Below the pieces are notes generated by a model. It was not told the DNA's origin and did not search any database. It was given only the letters and a program-made list of their open reading frames with translations. Of a stretch of 64,000 nt of DNA, positions 23,626-35,352 are shown one piece after another. How positions within the stretch are numbered: position 1 is the stretch's first letter; the number at the start of each line of letters is the position of its first letter. This DNA comes from Ophiosphaerella korrae. Taxonomy: Eukaryota; Ascomycota; Dothideomycetes; Pleosporales; Phaeosphaeriaceae. The translations under genes were made by a program, and so were the position numbers. Location of the stretch: NCBI GenBank assembly GCA_028456385.1, contig JALNQF010000061.1:150131-214130 (forward strand), written 5' to 3'.

Positions 23626-25115
23626 TCACTCATCGTCCCCACACCCCCCCTCAACCCACCCAATCGGCCTCCCCCTCCCCGCCCCAACCCTCTGTGGCCC
23701 CCTCCTCTTCTCCCCAGCACAATCTCCCACCTCCTTCACGCCCTTCTCCCACCCCTCATCCGCCCTCGCCGCCCTCAACACGTCGCCCCACACACCTTCC
23801 CCATCTCCAAGCACGCCCTCCGCAACCCTGACATTCCAGTACCCCGGCGCACAGAAACACGTTGCGAGCACGTCGTCGACGAGTGAATCGGAGCGCACAG
23901 ACGCCCATGCCTCCGAGGTGAGAATGTGCGCGATCCATTGGTGGAGGCCGTCTTTGGCTGGGTCGTTCGGCGCGGGGAGGTGCGAGGGCGCATTGAGGGT
24001 GCTGAGGAGGGATGTTGTGAGTGCGTTGGGGGGGATGAGGATGGTGAGGAAGGGGTCCCAGATGAGGAATGCGCCGGCCATGTTTGCGGTGGGTTTGGTG
24101 GTGGGGAGAATCATTTTTTCTGTGGTGAGGAGGGAGAGGAGGGTGGAGTGGGAAGGTGGTGCGAGGCGGGTGTATGTTGATAGTGCGGTTTGGCTGGCTT
24201 GGGGGTTGGGGGTACGGGATTTGATCTCAGTTTTACGGTCTTTGATGTAGGTTTTTACAAGGGCCTGGAGCTTTTCTCGAATGCTGTCTGGTCCTTCCAG
24301 TTCTGTACTGATATCGTTGGACTGGGTAGTACCGAAGGCGTGGTCAAGTTGGCTCCAGTACCATTCCCATAGCCAATCTAGGGAGTCTTGGGCCGCGCAT
24401 TTCAATTCAGCCAGGGTTGGTAGGTGACGATGAACAATGCGATGCCGGAGCTCTAATAGTGGAAGTGGGAGTTGGAGTGATTTTCCAGGTGGGAACCATG
24501 AAGGTTTGTCACGAGTTAGTTCGATCTGGGTGTCTGCAAGGCCAGTGATGAATCTGAGAAGGGTCAGGCGAGAATCCAGCGCATCCCGTGGTATTGGCTT
24601 GAGAAAATAGAAAAATAAATAGTTGAACAATGCGAAATGTATGAGAAGACTGTATGCCTTGAGAGCACACAGAGTCGCAGATGGTGATGACCAAGGAGAT
24701 CTCAGCAAGAAAAAAAAAAGCAAAAAAAGCAACAAAAAAAAGCAAAACAATCGAAACCTTGCGTGAGCCTACCTTGATAGTGCAGCAGCATACAATAACC
24801 GCAGAGCATTGTGCTTCAGCTCCTTATTTGCATCTTGAAGGATTATATCAATAATGTCTGCTGTCGAATCCAGCAACAACGGGAGTCCATCTTGCTTCCT
24901 CAACCGCCAGGCAAAAACCTGTGCCGTATTGTCATCAGCTTAGCTCACCATGCCATTAGGCATCCCCTGCAGCAGGATATTTGGGCTGCATCGTAGCATA
25001 GTCAGCTCACCTTGTTTATAGCCCGTTCTTTTTTAATAGTTTCGGGCCCGTACAGGTCACGTCGCAGCTGAAACAGCTCCTGGCTATCGCGCCACGGCGT
25101 TACCACAAATTGCAT
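23626..25115 (-). CDS. LAS1: LAS1, HEPN endoribonuclease of pre-rRNA processing
   Basis: Las1 cuts the C2 site in ITS2 of pre-rRNA, with the kinase Grc3, in the nucleolus. Exons on the minus strand: 25115-25011, 24918-24773 and 24553-23626 (introns 92 and 219 nt), 392 residues. The start MQFVVTPWRDSQEL matches the family's beginning; an in-frame ATG five codons upstream (25130) is possible. The HEPN catalytic RxxxxH motif is RHRIVH, at about residue 117, followed by RHLPTL. FITGLADTQIE runs directly after the second junction. Intron 2 is unusually long for this window and holds a T-rich tract of interrupted T runs. The C-terminal third is rich in Ala, Gly and Arg. Confidence 0.9.
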
Positions 25116-26364
25116 GTGTCGAGGATCCATGATCCGACAAAACGCTTCGAAGCTGGCAAATGGCGGCGCCGCTAAACACGTGCCAGAGTGCTGCAGCGGG
25201 CCTGTGCTCTGCGATTGGTCGCGAATCTGTGCCGACTAGTGGATCCAGAAAAGGGATCAATTTTACGCACGTGAGTTTGCGCCTAGATGGGACAAATGAA
25301 CAATTGTGGTCGATATGCATCGACTTATCGATACGAAGGGTGAGTCAACGAATCAGCGGCATCTGCGCAGACGATCCCGTATTCTAGAAACTTTGTCCAA
25401 TGACAATCTCAACCAAACCTAAATTTCGTAGTTCCCGTCACTGCGTGGCAGCCTCAGGATGGCAGACTTTAGTGGCCCTGCGCTAGGAATTCGCCCCCAA
25501 GAGGCAAGTGCCGCGAGCTGTGGCCAAGAATGAGCGACTCTGCAAGGCGCTGCCCAGGCGTTTGTTAGTCGGCAAGTGGAGCAAGTCGGCTTGAGGACCG
25601 CCATGTCGTCGGTGAGAGCGAGGACTGTGCTTGTGAGACAATCTGAGGCTATCGGCCCTTCGGCGAGTGCCGGGGTTCAAACGTTCAAGCTCAGCGGTGC
25701 GGACGTAAGCAGATTCCGCTGACCAGCGATCACACTTGTGCAGATTTTGGTCTCTAGCAGACTGTGGGGACTTCTAATCCGGGATACGCCTGTAATGATG
25801 AAAGCGGGGGTATGACGCCGATACGATCATCTAGGTACTATTGTTTCGTGGTGCGAGAGCACTAGCTTGCGACATGTGCTGAGGAACCCTAGTTTTACCG
25901 CCGGAGTAAAGTAGGCTTGGAGGTTAGAATTGTTGAAGAGAGGCCTGCAGGCAATTTAACATGCTGAGGTTGGTGACATCGTGGATGCCAGCTCAGGACG
26001 CTAGGCTTCTTTCTGGATAGCGCCTACGTACAAGTGGTCCCAGGGGTTATTTTCTATTGCAGTAACGTCAAGACTCGAGCATAGGCAAGCGGGAAACATT
26101 GACTCAACAGCACATAGTGTGCTGAAATTTGTTGGATATGCCCATGCAAGTGGGCTATACTAGAACTAATTATACATAATGACCATCTGACCTCAAAAAG
26201 CTGAGCGATGCAAACGCTGGTCGTGCGTATGTGCCAATGAAGGCTGGGTATCCCATGTATCTTTTCCAGTCCAACCAAGTAGTTGGAAATCAAAACGCCG
26301 TGCTATGCTAAAAAAATCGATTCATGAATGTGTTTCATGATCGGAAGAGTGGAATGTACATCTT
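25116..26364. other. Intergenic
   Basis: 1.25 kb between the LAS1 start and the 3' end of the acidic protein gene. Mixed composition, only short unsupported frames. I see no RNA gene or repeat. Confidence 0.5.
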
Positions 26365-27465
26365 TCACAGCCAGCCGTAGCCCAAGCCATTGTCCTGCAC
26401 TGGCATGGAAGGTTGCTTGACTTGCTGGTACCACCATTCTTTGGATACTGCTTCGTCATCGTCGAAGAAAAAGCTTTGTCCGTCCATGCTTCCAGGGGTC
26501 TGGGCTTTGACGTGGACAGGGAGCTGCAATTGTTGAGTGGTCTCGCTGGCCGAGGGCAATGGTGAAGGTTCATCACTGGCCTCGGAGCTCGTATCATCTG
26601 CCACGTCCTCATCTTCCTCGTCATCCTCGTCCTCAGGTGGTTGCCAGGTCTCTTCGAGCTTCAAGCCCTTGCCCGTTGCCTCCTCAAATCCATTCCAAGA
26701 TGAAGTAGGGTCAGGGAGGTCGTAGAGTCCCAATGCTACAAGCTTCTCGCCACTATCCTCTTCCATGTCTTGGTCAGGTGCAGTTGGGTGTTGAATAGGG
26801 AGGAAATCTGGAGAACCATGATGTGAAATAACAGTGGCACGTTCTTGATTTTTCTGAGCCCATTGCTGCAGATACCAGGGAAGTGGCTCAGTGGTGGGAG
26901 TGTTGATAGCAGAGTGTGCATATGATGGGGTGTGTTGTTGTGCACCCTGCCAGCTATAGTCAGACTCATCCGAGCCTCTATGTGCCCCGTAAACACCGGG
27001 ATAAGAGGAGTAGTTGGAGGTGGTCTCATAACTGGAGTTCCGGTTTGAGAGGGAGTAAAAATCGGATCCTTGGGTTGAGATGCGTGGTGATGCTGTGGCC
27101 TGCCTCGACCAATCTTGCTGAGGCTCAAAATATGAGGTCGAGTGCTGTGCCTGGAATTGTGCTGAAGAAGGGTGCCAGCTAACTGGTCGGCTGGGCTGTG
27201 GACGCTCATCATAGGAATCCTCAGGCTCGATGCCAAACATCATGCGGTAATGGTCGTCGAGGGTTGCATATAATTTTGATTCAGTGGTGGTTTTCCGTCT
27301 CTCGACCATGCGTGGGCTGTTGTGGTGGCTCTTTGGTTTCTCTATCCGTGAGGAGCGGGCAGCTGGTTGGCTACCCGAACCTCGAGAAGCACGGCGAGAT
27401 AGCTGTGTGGTGTGCATATGGCCTGACATGTTTGCAAGATTGGATGGGGGTGAAGACGATGTCAT
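26365..27465 (-). CDS. Conserved fungal protein of unknown function
   Basis: Single exon, ATG at 27465, 366 residues. The N-terminus is basic and Ser-rich (ASRGSGSQPAARSSR, MVERRKTTTESKLYATLDDH). The centre is Gln/Tyr/Ser-rich. Then come short blocks that look conserved (PLPWYLQQWAQKNQERA, GEKLVALGLYDLPD, GKGLKLEETWQPP), an acidic run of about 20 Asp/Glu (at about 26620), and a C-terminal SMDGQSFFFDDDEAVSKEWW block. No domain that I can name. Length, codon use and the islands of conserved-looking sequence make it a real gene; probably a mostly disordered nuclear or cytoplasmic protein. Confidence 0.75.
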   Translation of the reverse strand: MTSSSPPSNLANMSGHMHTTQLSRRASRGSGSQPAARSSRIEKPKSHHNSPRMVERRKTTTESKLYATLDDHYRMMFGIEPEDSYDERPQPSRPVSWHPSSAQFQAQHSTSYFEPQQDWSRQATASPRISTQGSDFYSLSNRNSSYETTSNYSSYPGVYGAHRGSDESDYSWQGAQQHTPSYAHSAINTPTTEPLPWYLQQWAQKNQERATVISHHGSPDFLPIQHPTAPDQDMEEDSGEKLVALGLYDLPDPTSSWNGFEEATGKGLKLEETWQPPEDEDDEEDEDVADDTSSEASDEPSPLPSASETTQQLQLPVHVKAQTPGSMDGQSFFFDDDEAVSKEWWYQQVKQPSMPVQDNGLGYGWL

Positions 27466-30400
27466 GGAAAGAGACGAGGGAACGGGAGACTGAAGTAGTG
27501 ATCAAGGCACTTGGTAGCAAGAGACGGTGGGGGACAAGTGCATAGGTATACGGAATGCCAAGACATATAGACAGATTGGGAAGGGTAGATGGGGAAGTGG
27601 CACGAAGGACAAAGATGGCAGCAAGAGTCATAGACGATAGAAGGGATGCCAGGGCTTAGACTAGCGGAAACCCAAGGGGTGGTGATGGCGGACCAGGACG
27701 GTGCAGAAGGAAGGTTATTGACTAGACGGGGCGACCAAGGGATGGCTCGGTGAGGGAGTGCTGTAACGACCAGGCCGAGTGGCACGGCTAGAACGATCGT
27801 CCTAAGCATGGCATGGGGAGGCAGAATGCGAACGAACAGGAACGGGCGCCATGGGCGAATGGCAGGGCGAGGAGCAGGCAGGCGAGCAGGCGGGTACCAA
27901 TGTATCATGGCGCAACGGAGCATCCGTGCAGAGGCTCGCAACGACGACGGCCATGTCGAGTGTCGTGTGGTGGGCGACGAGGCATGGGCGGTGGCCGCCC
28001 AGGCGGTCAGCTAGCCCCAAGGCGGGCGGTGGGCGGTGGGGGGGTGCTGGGTGGTGTTGGACAAAGACAGGAGGGAGGCGATTAGCCGCGCCAGCGAGGG
28101 CATAATTACAGAGCAGCAGTCGCAGAGCAGGCATGCGGGCTGGATGATACACGAGCCTATGGATGGGCCGGCGATGGATGCTTAGGCCACAGATCAGGGG
28201 CGGATGGAGGGCATGGAGGGCATGGACTGGCGCAGTAGTTTCGGAGAGAGTAGAAAAGCGGGTGCTGCTGGGCGCTGCCCTGGGCGCTGCTGATTGGCCG
28301 GCGCGGGATCCATCTCGCTTTCCAGTAGCACCAGCACCTCCTGGGCGGTCGCGCGTGCAGCCGGCAAACCAAGGTGCTGGCCCATGGGTGCCGCACTAAG
28401 GGCAGGGAATCAGCTTTGATTCAGCGCATTTCAGCATTCGTCCAGTCTCACTCTCCACATCGATCTGGGGTGGGCGCTGGCCAGCCGCCGTCATTGGCTG
28501 CCGTGCAGCCGAGCGTCTTTCCAGAATGGCAGCCGCCTGTAACGGGGCCCACGACTCCATGACATGACACGGGCGCTGCATCGCTCCATCGCTGTATCGC
28601 TGCATCTCCTCTGCAGCATCAGACATGCCGCCACCGCTGCTGCTCACGCGTCACACAGCCAACGGCGCGACGCTGCCCGAGATTGCTGCAATCAGCATCC
28701 TGCTTTCACCCGGCTGCCCATGCACGCCTCCCCAGCGTCCCCCATGGTCCCTCAGCCCTGCAGCCCAGGTCACCCAACAGCCTACCCAACAGCCTGCCCA
28801 ACAGCCGTCTGCCAGCGAGCTGACAACGCCGGACACGGCCAGCCGTCTCCCCTCGGCGCTTGGTCGTGGGAGCCTGGCTCCTGCGCTGCTGCGAGCCATC
28901 GCCGCGGGTTACGTCTAAAGTGTATTCACACCCTGCCGTGGTTAGCCTCCGCCTAGGAAAAAAAAAAAAAAGAAGCACTACTCTGCACCAGCTTCATCAC
29001 CGCAACTGTCGAAACCATCCCATCGCCGCCTCCTAGCTCAGTGCCATGCATCAATCAGCATCACAACATGACATCGCCCTCCCGGCAAGTATTGGCTGCA
29101 TCCACACTCCCATCCCCACGCGCCTTCGTCCGTGTGCCTCTGCAAATCTGCAAATCTGCCTCCTACAATAGTGCCCATCCACTAGGTGCTAGGTAGTCTA
29201 TCATCAACCGATGTTTGCGTCAGCCTTCGCCTACCATGACGACGGTTCAAAGTGGCCATCTGCCGTAGTTCATCTGCATAAAATGCCCACCATGGCCTCC
29301 CTAGTCCCCCCCCCTCCCCCCACGGTCACCAGCCCAAAACCGGCAATACCGTTTGACTCCCAGAAATTCCGGGCCAAGTCATCCTGAACCACGGCCGAAG
29401 CGCCGAGCACCCTGGTTTCGTCCCGTCTTGATGATCGACAGCGGTCCAACGCGGGCACAAGGATGATTTGGTTCAAACGAACTGGATCCTGTCAGGGGGT
29501 CTGTGTCTGCTCGCCAAATCGAGCGTATTGTCCACTCTTCAAATTTGGCAGTGCAGGGGTGGGGTTCCTCATTAACGTTTTCTTGGCTGCAGCAAAACGC
29601 CATCCATTTCTTCGTGCCGACTTCCTGGTGCTAAATGACTGAGTCCTGACATATTCCACTCCAAGACACGTCCCCACGACCACCTTGATACCAACCTTCC
29701 GACCAACAAGCGTCTCCATTCTGCACATCGGCTACACTACCAGTCTGCTCTTGCGCCGCGGCATTTGCATGGGAACCGACAGTCGCGACTAGCTCCAATC
29801 ATTTGTGCTTCAAGCCATTCCGCATATCACACTCGCTATGCATGACTGCAGCACTCGACCTCGGTGTCTTGGATGGCAAGATTTGCATCCCAGCCGTCCT
29901 AGCTTGTGCATCACGAGATGAATCTTTTCATAAGCACCAACTTGATATTGATTGTTTCGTCGCATCCTGCAACAAAGGGTGGCGGATCAAGGCACGGAAA
30001 GCTGGCCTGGGCACGGAAAGCTGACCTGCAGTTCATGGTTGTGGAATGTCAGCTAGGAGCACCTGAACGGTAGCCACATGGACACAACACCGTCGCAGTC
30101 ATCACACCATTTGGAAACCCGCGCCTGGTTGCCGTGTTGTGTTTGCTGGCCTTATCTATCTAGATCATAAAGGCTGTGGTTTCACGCGTACGCCTCCAGG
30201 ATTCATTTGTCGCCGGACTCACTTCGTCCCACCAGGGCGCTGGGCTTAAATTTAAACCTGGAAAAGCATTTGTCCCGACATGGGCCAAGTGCGGCCCATC
30301 TCTGACCAGCCCCAACCCAGTAATCTGCGACGTGGAAAAAAAGCCTTCGATGACGTATCCTTCGGCCGCCCACGAGATGAGTGGGTCCCAAACGTGGCGT

Positions 30401-33400
30401 TGCACTGTGAAAAGACTGTTCGCAAGCTAAACTCAAGGGTGGCGGTATGTGCGGCACATTGTTCGTTAGCCAACACAAACTCGATAGCTAGGGTTCGCTA
30501 TCCCTGGTAGGCCGGATGCGACTCCACATATTTTCTAGGAGAAAAAGATCTCCCTAGTTTCGATGGAAGGGGCGTGCTGTGTCATCACCAAGTGACTTCA
30601 TCGTAATGCATACGCGTACCATTAAAAATACCTAGTAGCCAGTCATACAAGCCGCCGCCTTTCTCCGTTCTCCCAATTCTCCGTAGCACAAGCGTCATTA
30701 GGCAACACAATGGATGTGGTGCATGAAGAAGCATATCTGGCAGGCTAGCATACTGGTGGTAACGGCGATCTCGAGCAAGGAGCTGGCTTAGCTTTGTGTT
30801 CTAGACTCTGCGCAGGCAACATTGAAGACGTCAAATTTCTTCTGCGGGCACAGCGGTATGTGTGCATGTGCCCTTGACGGACACTAGCCTCACCACATAT
30901 CTGGGGCTCGTTTGCTTGATTTTCTCCACATGAAATCCAATCACGGGGCGCCGTTGGGCTCTCCCCTAACACAGCGATGGTAGGTGAGCCACTTTGGCAC
31001 CCTGACAAGGTGCGAAAATGCAAGCGATATTTGCCGGTCGGCCAGCACAACGCCACAAAGGCAGCAACAACCGCCTGGGTACTCAGCCTCCGTTACGTAC
31101 CTGGCTTTCCAACACCATACGTGTCAGTTGACATGGGGAGTTGGGAGCAGTGACATCCAATCTCTTACCCCTATCTGCTAAACACAAGGTTCTGGTACCC
31201 AGATATCAGGAATTGCGAGACTGAAATTGCGACTGATGGAGGCTGGGAAGCAACAACCCCCGGTCAGTCACAAGGTACTTCCGATCAACAGTCCTGCAAC
31301 TCGCTCGCTTCAGTGCACACCTTGCATGACTGAATGCACCACACATCGCGTGTCTCACCAGTCATGCTCCACAACGAACGATCTTACACAAACCTACAAT
31401 TCCCGAGAGAGTTTAGTGACCAGGGACACAGTGATGCGGTTCGGAACACCTTCGCTTCTCGTCAGCCTTGCACATGCTGAAAGTATACCCTCTTCCGGAG
31501 TCTGACAGCATGGGATGTCGTCTTCCGGTGCGCAGCGGCTGAAGCGATACTCAACCCCCAAAGTTGCATCCACATGCTAGGGTCAGGATCTAGTGACTGT
31601 TTCAAGCCGGTGGCCTTGTTTGCACTCACTCCTTCTGGATGCTCCACGTTGGCCCGGTCTATTTGTTTGTCGCACCTGTTTAGGTCCGACTGCTGCTTGC
31701 ATCCGCCGACCAGACCGCCTGATTCGGTTGCTCTGAAGAAAGTGGATCGTACCAGTGCGTATGATGGATCCTGGCAATGTCATCCACGATACGAATCGCG
31801 GCGGCAGAGAGGCGCTTCCTGATGCAAATTTTGGTCGGCACTGCAGCTAATATAGAGCAGGTTTCTCCATCTAACCATGAGCATCCCGAGGTCGGACCAT
31901 TTCACCTAGATTATGCTTTCCCTTTTACAGCCACAACACCGGTCGGTCGCTTGTAATACTATTAACTAATACGGAAATATTACTCCGGCTTAGCATGCTT
32001 TTATCCCTAGTCAAGATCCTACACAGTTACAAACTTACAGTCACATTTTTGCCTGTAAGACCCAGATGCTGGCCTGAGCATCCCTTTCATGCACAATGCG
32101 TCGTTACATTACCTATGTAGTGAATGTGTCAAAAGCAATGTGAGGTTCGGTGCTACTGAACTGATGGCGGCTTACAAGGACAGATCCTTCGTAAGCTGGT
32201 CACAGCCATTCAGGCTGCAGACCAACCAGGGCGCTTACATTCGGTGATTGTGAGAGCGTTCTCATCAAATGTATGACAACGGAATCTGCCCGCAGTGTGC
32301 TGCATGCACCAGGCGGCTTTCCAGCACGTAGATCGACGACCCACCTATCGTTTTTAACTCATGGTTGCACTCCAGGCTAAATCGTCACTGTGGGCTGACG
32401 CGGCAATCCTTTGATCCATCCACCACTGAGCAACAACCCGAACGACCTTCTTCATTCGCTTGTGAATACGCACAGAAGTAGCTGCACACGCATGGCCTTT
32501 CAAACTACCTAGCATTTTGAGTGGCTATTTTTGGCTGAGACAAGATCTCATCGTTGCAGATGCACTTGCAATACGCATTTTATTGCCCGACCAACCGGTT
32601 TTACAATCCTTCATCAGCCTGTTTAGTAACCATGGCTATCAACTTGGGTGCCTTCCGTTCCGTTTGTTGAAGCAGGACTCTACCTACATTGCTGCGGCTG
32701 GGCGCTCCGTCAGCACTTGCATCGTTACCCCTCCTTCGACAAATGACCAGTAAGTCCGAACAACCCTAAACAGACCGCCAAATACGCCTGCACAACGTGC
32801 AAGGTCTTGTATCTTCTTTCCGAAAGCCCGTTTCATCGTTGATCTGCCTGCCCTTTTCTTCCAACTTTTCCCGCTTGCCCTTGTTACCAATCGGATGTCC
32901 GGCCTATCGCTTGTCGCCTAGTAGACTCATTCACGCATACCAAGCTGCATAGTCGTCTTGCCTGGGCTCATCCGGAATGAACTTGTCAGAAAACCTTGTG
33001 TATACACCGCATTTCGTCATACGAACAGCCTGGAACAAGCCCAGTTTTCATGAGAGCCTCTGGAGATCTTCGCTAACCGATCAGCACACCATGCCAGTAC
33101 TGGCTTCCAAGGTGTTATAGATAGACTACCTAGTCTATTGTCCATGGACATGTGGTTTCTTGTCGTACCAAGCATCCAACAAGGTCACACATCTTTAACG
33201 GACTTCGGAATGCCATTCATTCCGTGGATAACACTCTGCAGATAATTAAACCTTCCTGACATTTATGGATCATCATAACATCAATCAATCCTACCAAAAA
33301 TGCCGGAGTCTCCCCGTCGTTCTTTCTCCACATTATAAACATGCACCCACCAACCTTCACACACCTCAGCCGCGATCCACGCCGGCATTGCCCACCGAGC

Positions 33401-34436
33401 TTTCGCCGTGTGCCGGGTATTGTAGCCTGCGCCCAAACCGGCGCTGTGAACCTCCTTCTATGTAAATAATAGATACTCTAACGGGGCACCCGCAGTAGCC
33501 TCAACGTCAGCCCTCATCCAACCTCGCAGAAAATACCTCACCGCTCAAGGGGAGACTCCTCGGATCCCGCAATCTCAATATCTGCACGTGCAACACTCAC
33601 TATTCTTCCCGAGTATTCACAACATACTGCCCATGTTGATCATCATCTCCGGCTAACTTCCCGGATATCCGACTTCTCCGTACTGTACCCTCCCATCGTC
33701 CCCCCCCCCCCTTTTCACCACTGTCAGACGCGTCACATGCTTGTCTATAGCGCGTATGACTCTTCTTATCGGCTTGGCTGCGCCGTATCGCGTGTGTGTC
33801 ATAGTGCGGGCGTGGCGGCGCCGAGAGTGGCAAATACGGGTATGACATATCATATCGTGAAAGCGGGGTTCGCGCAGCGCGGTCGTTGCGCTTGGGTGCG
33901 GGATCTTTGCTGATGGTGGTACTGATGATGATGACGGTAAGGTGAGTTGTGATTGGTTGTGATTGGTAGTGATTACTGTGACTTTGTGTGTGATGTAGTG
34001 TGTGTGTTGACTGAATTTTCATGCTCTGTTGGGTTTGATAGGGTGGTTCGGGTTGTCAAATCTTGACACAGCATTTCATGTTTAGGCTGCTTGGGCGTTT
34101 GTAGATAGATGATGGTACTTGGGCATTGTGTCAGAATTCAAAATTTGTGTTTGCGTATATATCTGGGTCTAAAGTGATGATGTTCTTATTCCCAGGGTTT
34201 GGGCTAAGACAGTGAGACTCGCCTTCGGCCGCCCATCTTCGAGGAGCTCGTCAACCAACTAAGATTGTATGGGCACGTGAGCGGTGAGATCGATATAATA
34301 GCTGAAATAACGCTCATATACTGTTATATTTGCGCACAAGGAGCTAGCTGGCGTAATACGCAGTATCGTTGTAGTCACTCGTTAGAGACAATGTCGCAGT
34401 TAGTTATTAAAGATACTTAATAATATAAGCAACTTA
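27466..34436. other. 7-kb gene-poor tract
   Basis: Between the acidic protein gene and the MITE. The first 1.5 kb are GC-rich and purine/pyrimidine-biased, probably promoter and long 5' leader of the acidic protein gene, with a three-copy 12-bp tandem repeat near 28770-28806. From 29 to 34.4 kb the sequence has no supported frame on either strand; C runs lie at about 29307-29320 and 33700-33713, and a 13-bp direct repeat lies at 29993-30022. I could not find rRNA, tRNA or a readable transposon here. Confidence 0.45.
28768..28806 (+). repeat. Three-copy 12-bp tandem repeat
   Basis: CCCAACAGCCT-type unit repeated three times with small changes. Short tandem duplication in non-coding DNA. Confidence 0.6.
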
Positions 34437-34653
34437 ACGTGTTCCACCAGTCCCCGGGCCACACCAACTCCTCGGACCACCTTATCAAAATTAGTACCTA
34501 TAGATAATATCTATGGTTAGAGTAGTTTTACTATTTCGTAAAGAGGGACAAGAGCATTGGTGTAATGTTATGATTAATTGAAAAAAATCTTGGCGCTAGT
34601 TTTGGTGAGGTGGCCCGAGGAGTTGGTGTGGTCCGGGGACTGGTGGAACACGT
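34437..34653. mobile_element. MITE with about 62-bp inverted repeats
   Basis: The 5' end (34437-34498) and the reverse complement of the 3' end (34592-34653) match over about 62 bp, starting ACGTGTTCCACCAGTCCCCG. The inner 93 bp have no coding capacity. TA lies on both sides (34435-34436 and 34654-34655), consistent with the TA target duplication of Tc1/mariner-type elements. Differences between the arms are nearly all C/T or G/A. It lies directly upstream of, and probably inside, the Harbinger remnant. Non-autonomous; the mobilising transposase is not in the window. Confidence 0.85.
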
Positions 34654-34690
34654 TACTTACAAACCAAAGTTACTTCTATAAAGTTTTGTG

Positions 34691-35245
34691 AGCGTTACTC
34701 TATCTTTATAAAGAGCTGGTTCTGCTACCTAAACTTAATATACCGACAACTATACCCGAAAACCCTAAACAGTTTCCTTTTTTTTTCGAGATTGTATTGG
34801 AGCGCTAGATGGGACTCAATTTTGTATACACGTACCAGCTAGTGAGCAAAGGCGATTCCGCAATCGTCATGGCAAGTTAAGTCAAAACGTACTGGCTGCA
34901 GTTGACTTTGAGATGAACTTCATCTACGTTCTGCCAGGATGGGAGGGCTCTGCCCACGATGGGAGAGTGCTGGCTGACGCCCAATCGAAAGGCTTCAGCG
35001 CACCAAGTGGGAGATACTTTCTAGCCGACGCTGGCTATAAAAACAATAAGATGTTGCTTACGCCGTACCGCTCCGTAAGGTATCATTGGAGAGAGATTAG
35101 TCAAGCTAGAGCTACGCCGGCAGACAAGTATGAGCTCTTTAACTTTCGGCACTCGAGTCTCCGCAACGTTGTAGAGCGAACTATTAGTGTTTTCAAACGT
35201 CGATGGAGGATTTTTGACCGGCCGCACGAGTTCAGTATTACGACA
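34691..35245 (+). mobile_element. PIF/Harbinger DDE transposase remnant
   Basis: Core of a DDE_Tnp_4 (PIF/Harbinger) transposase. A first frame gives ELVLLPKLNIPTTIPENPKQ, and after a shift in a nine-T run (34778-34786) a second frame continues with CIGALDGTQFCIHVPASEQR, NFIYVLPGWEGSAHDGRVL, FLADAGYKNN and SLRNVVERTISVFKRRWRIF. All three catalytic acids are still visible: Asp in GALDGT, Asp in LADAG and Glu in VVERT. The usual continuation after EFS-TT (a helix ending in HNFI) is missing: from about 35245 the sequence is unrelated. N-terminal helix-turn-helix part and element ends were not found. A dead copy: frameshift and truncation at both sides. Confidence 0.85.
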
Positions 35246-35352
35246 AATTCTGGTACCAAACACGGCGAATTTCTGTCTGCCAGATTCGACAACTCCGACG
35301 CGTGCCACCAGTGGGTCCTCTGGCACCTACCCGGGCCTACTACCCAGCGAGA

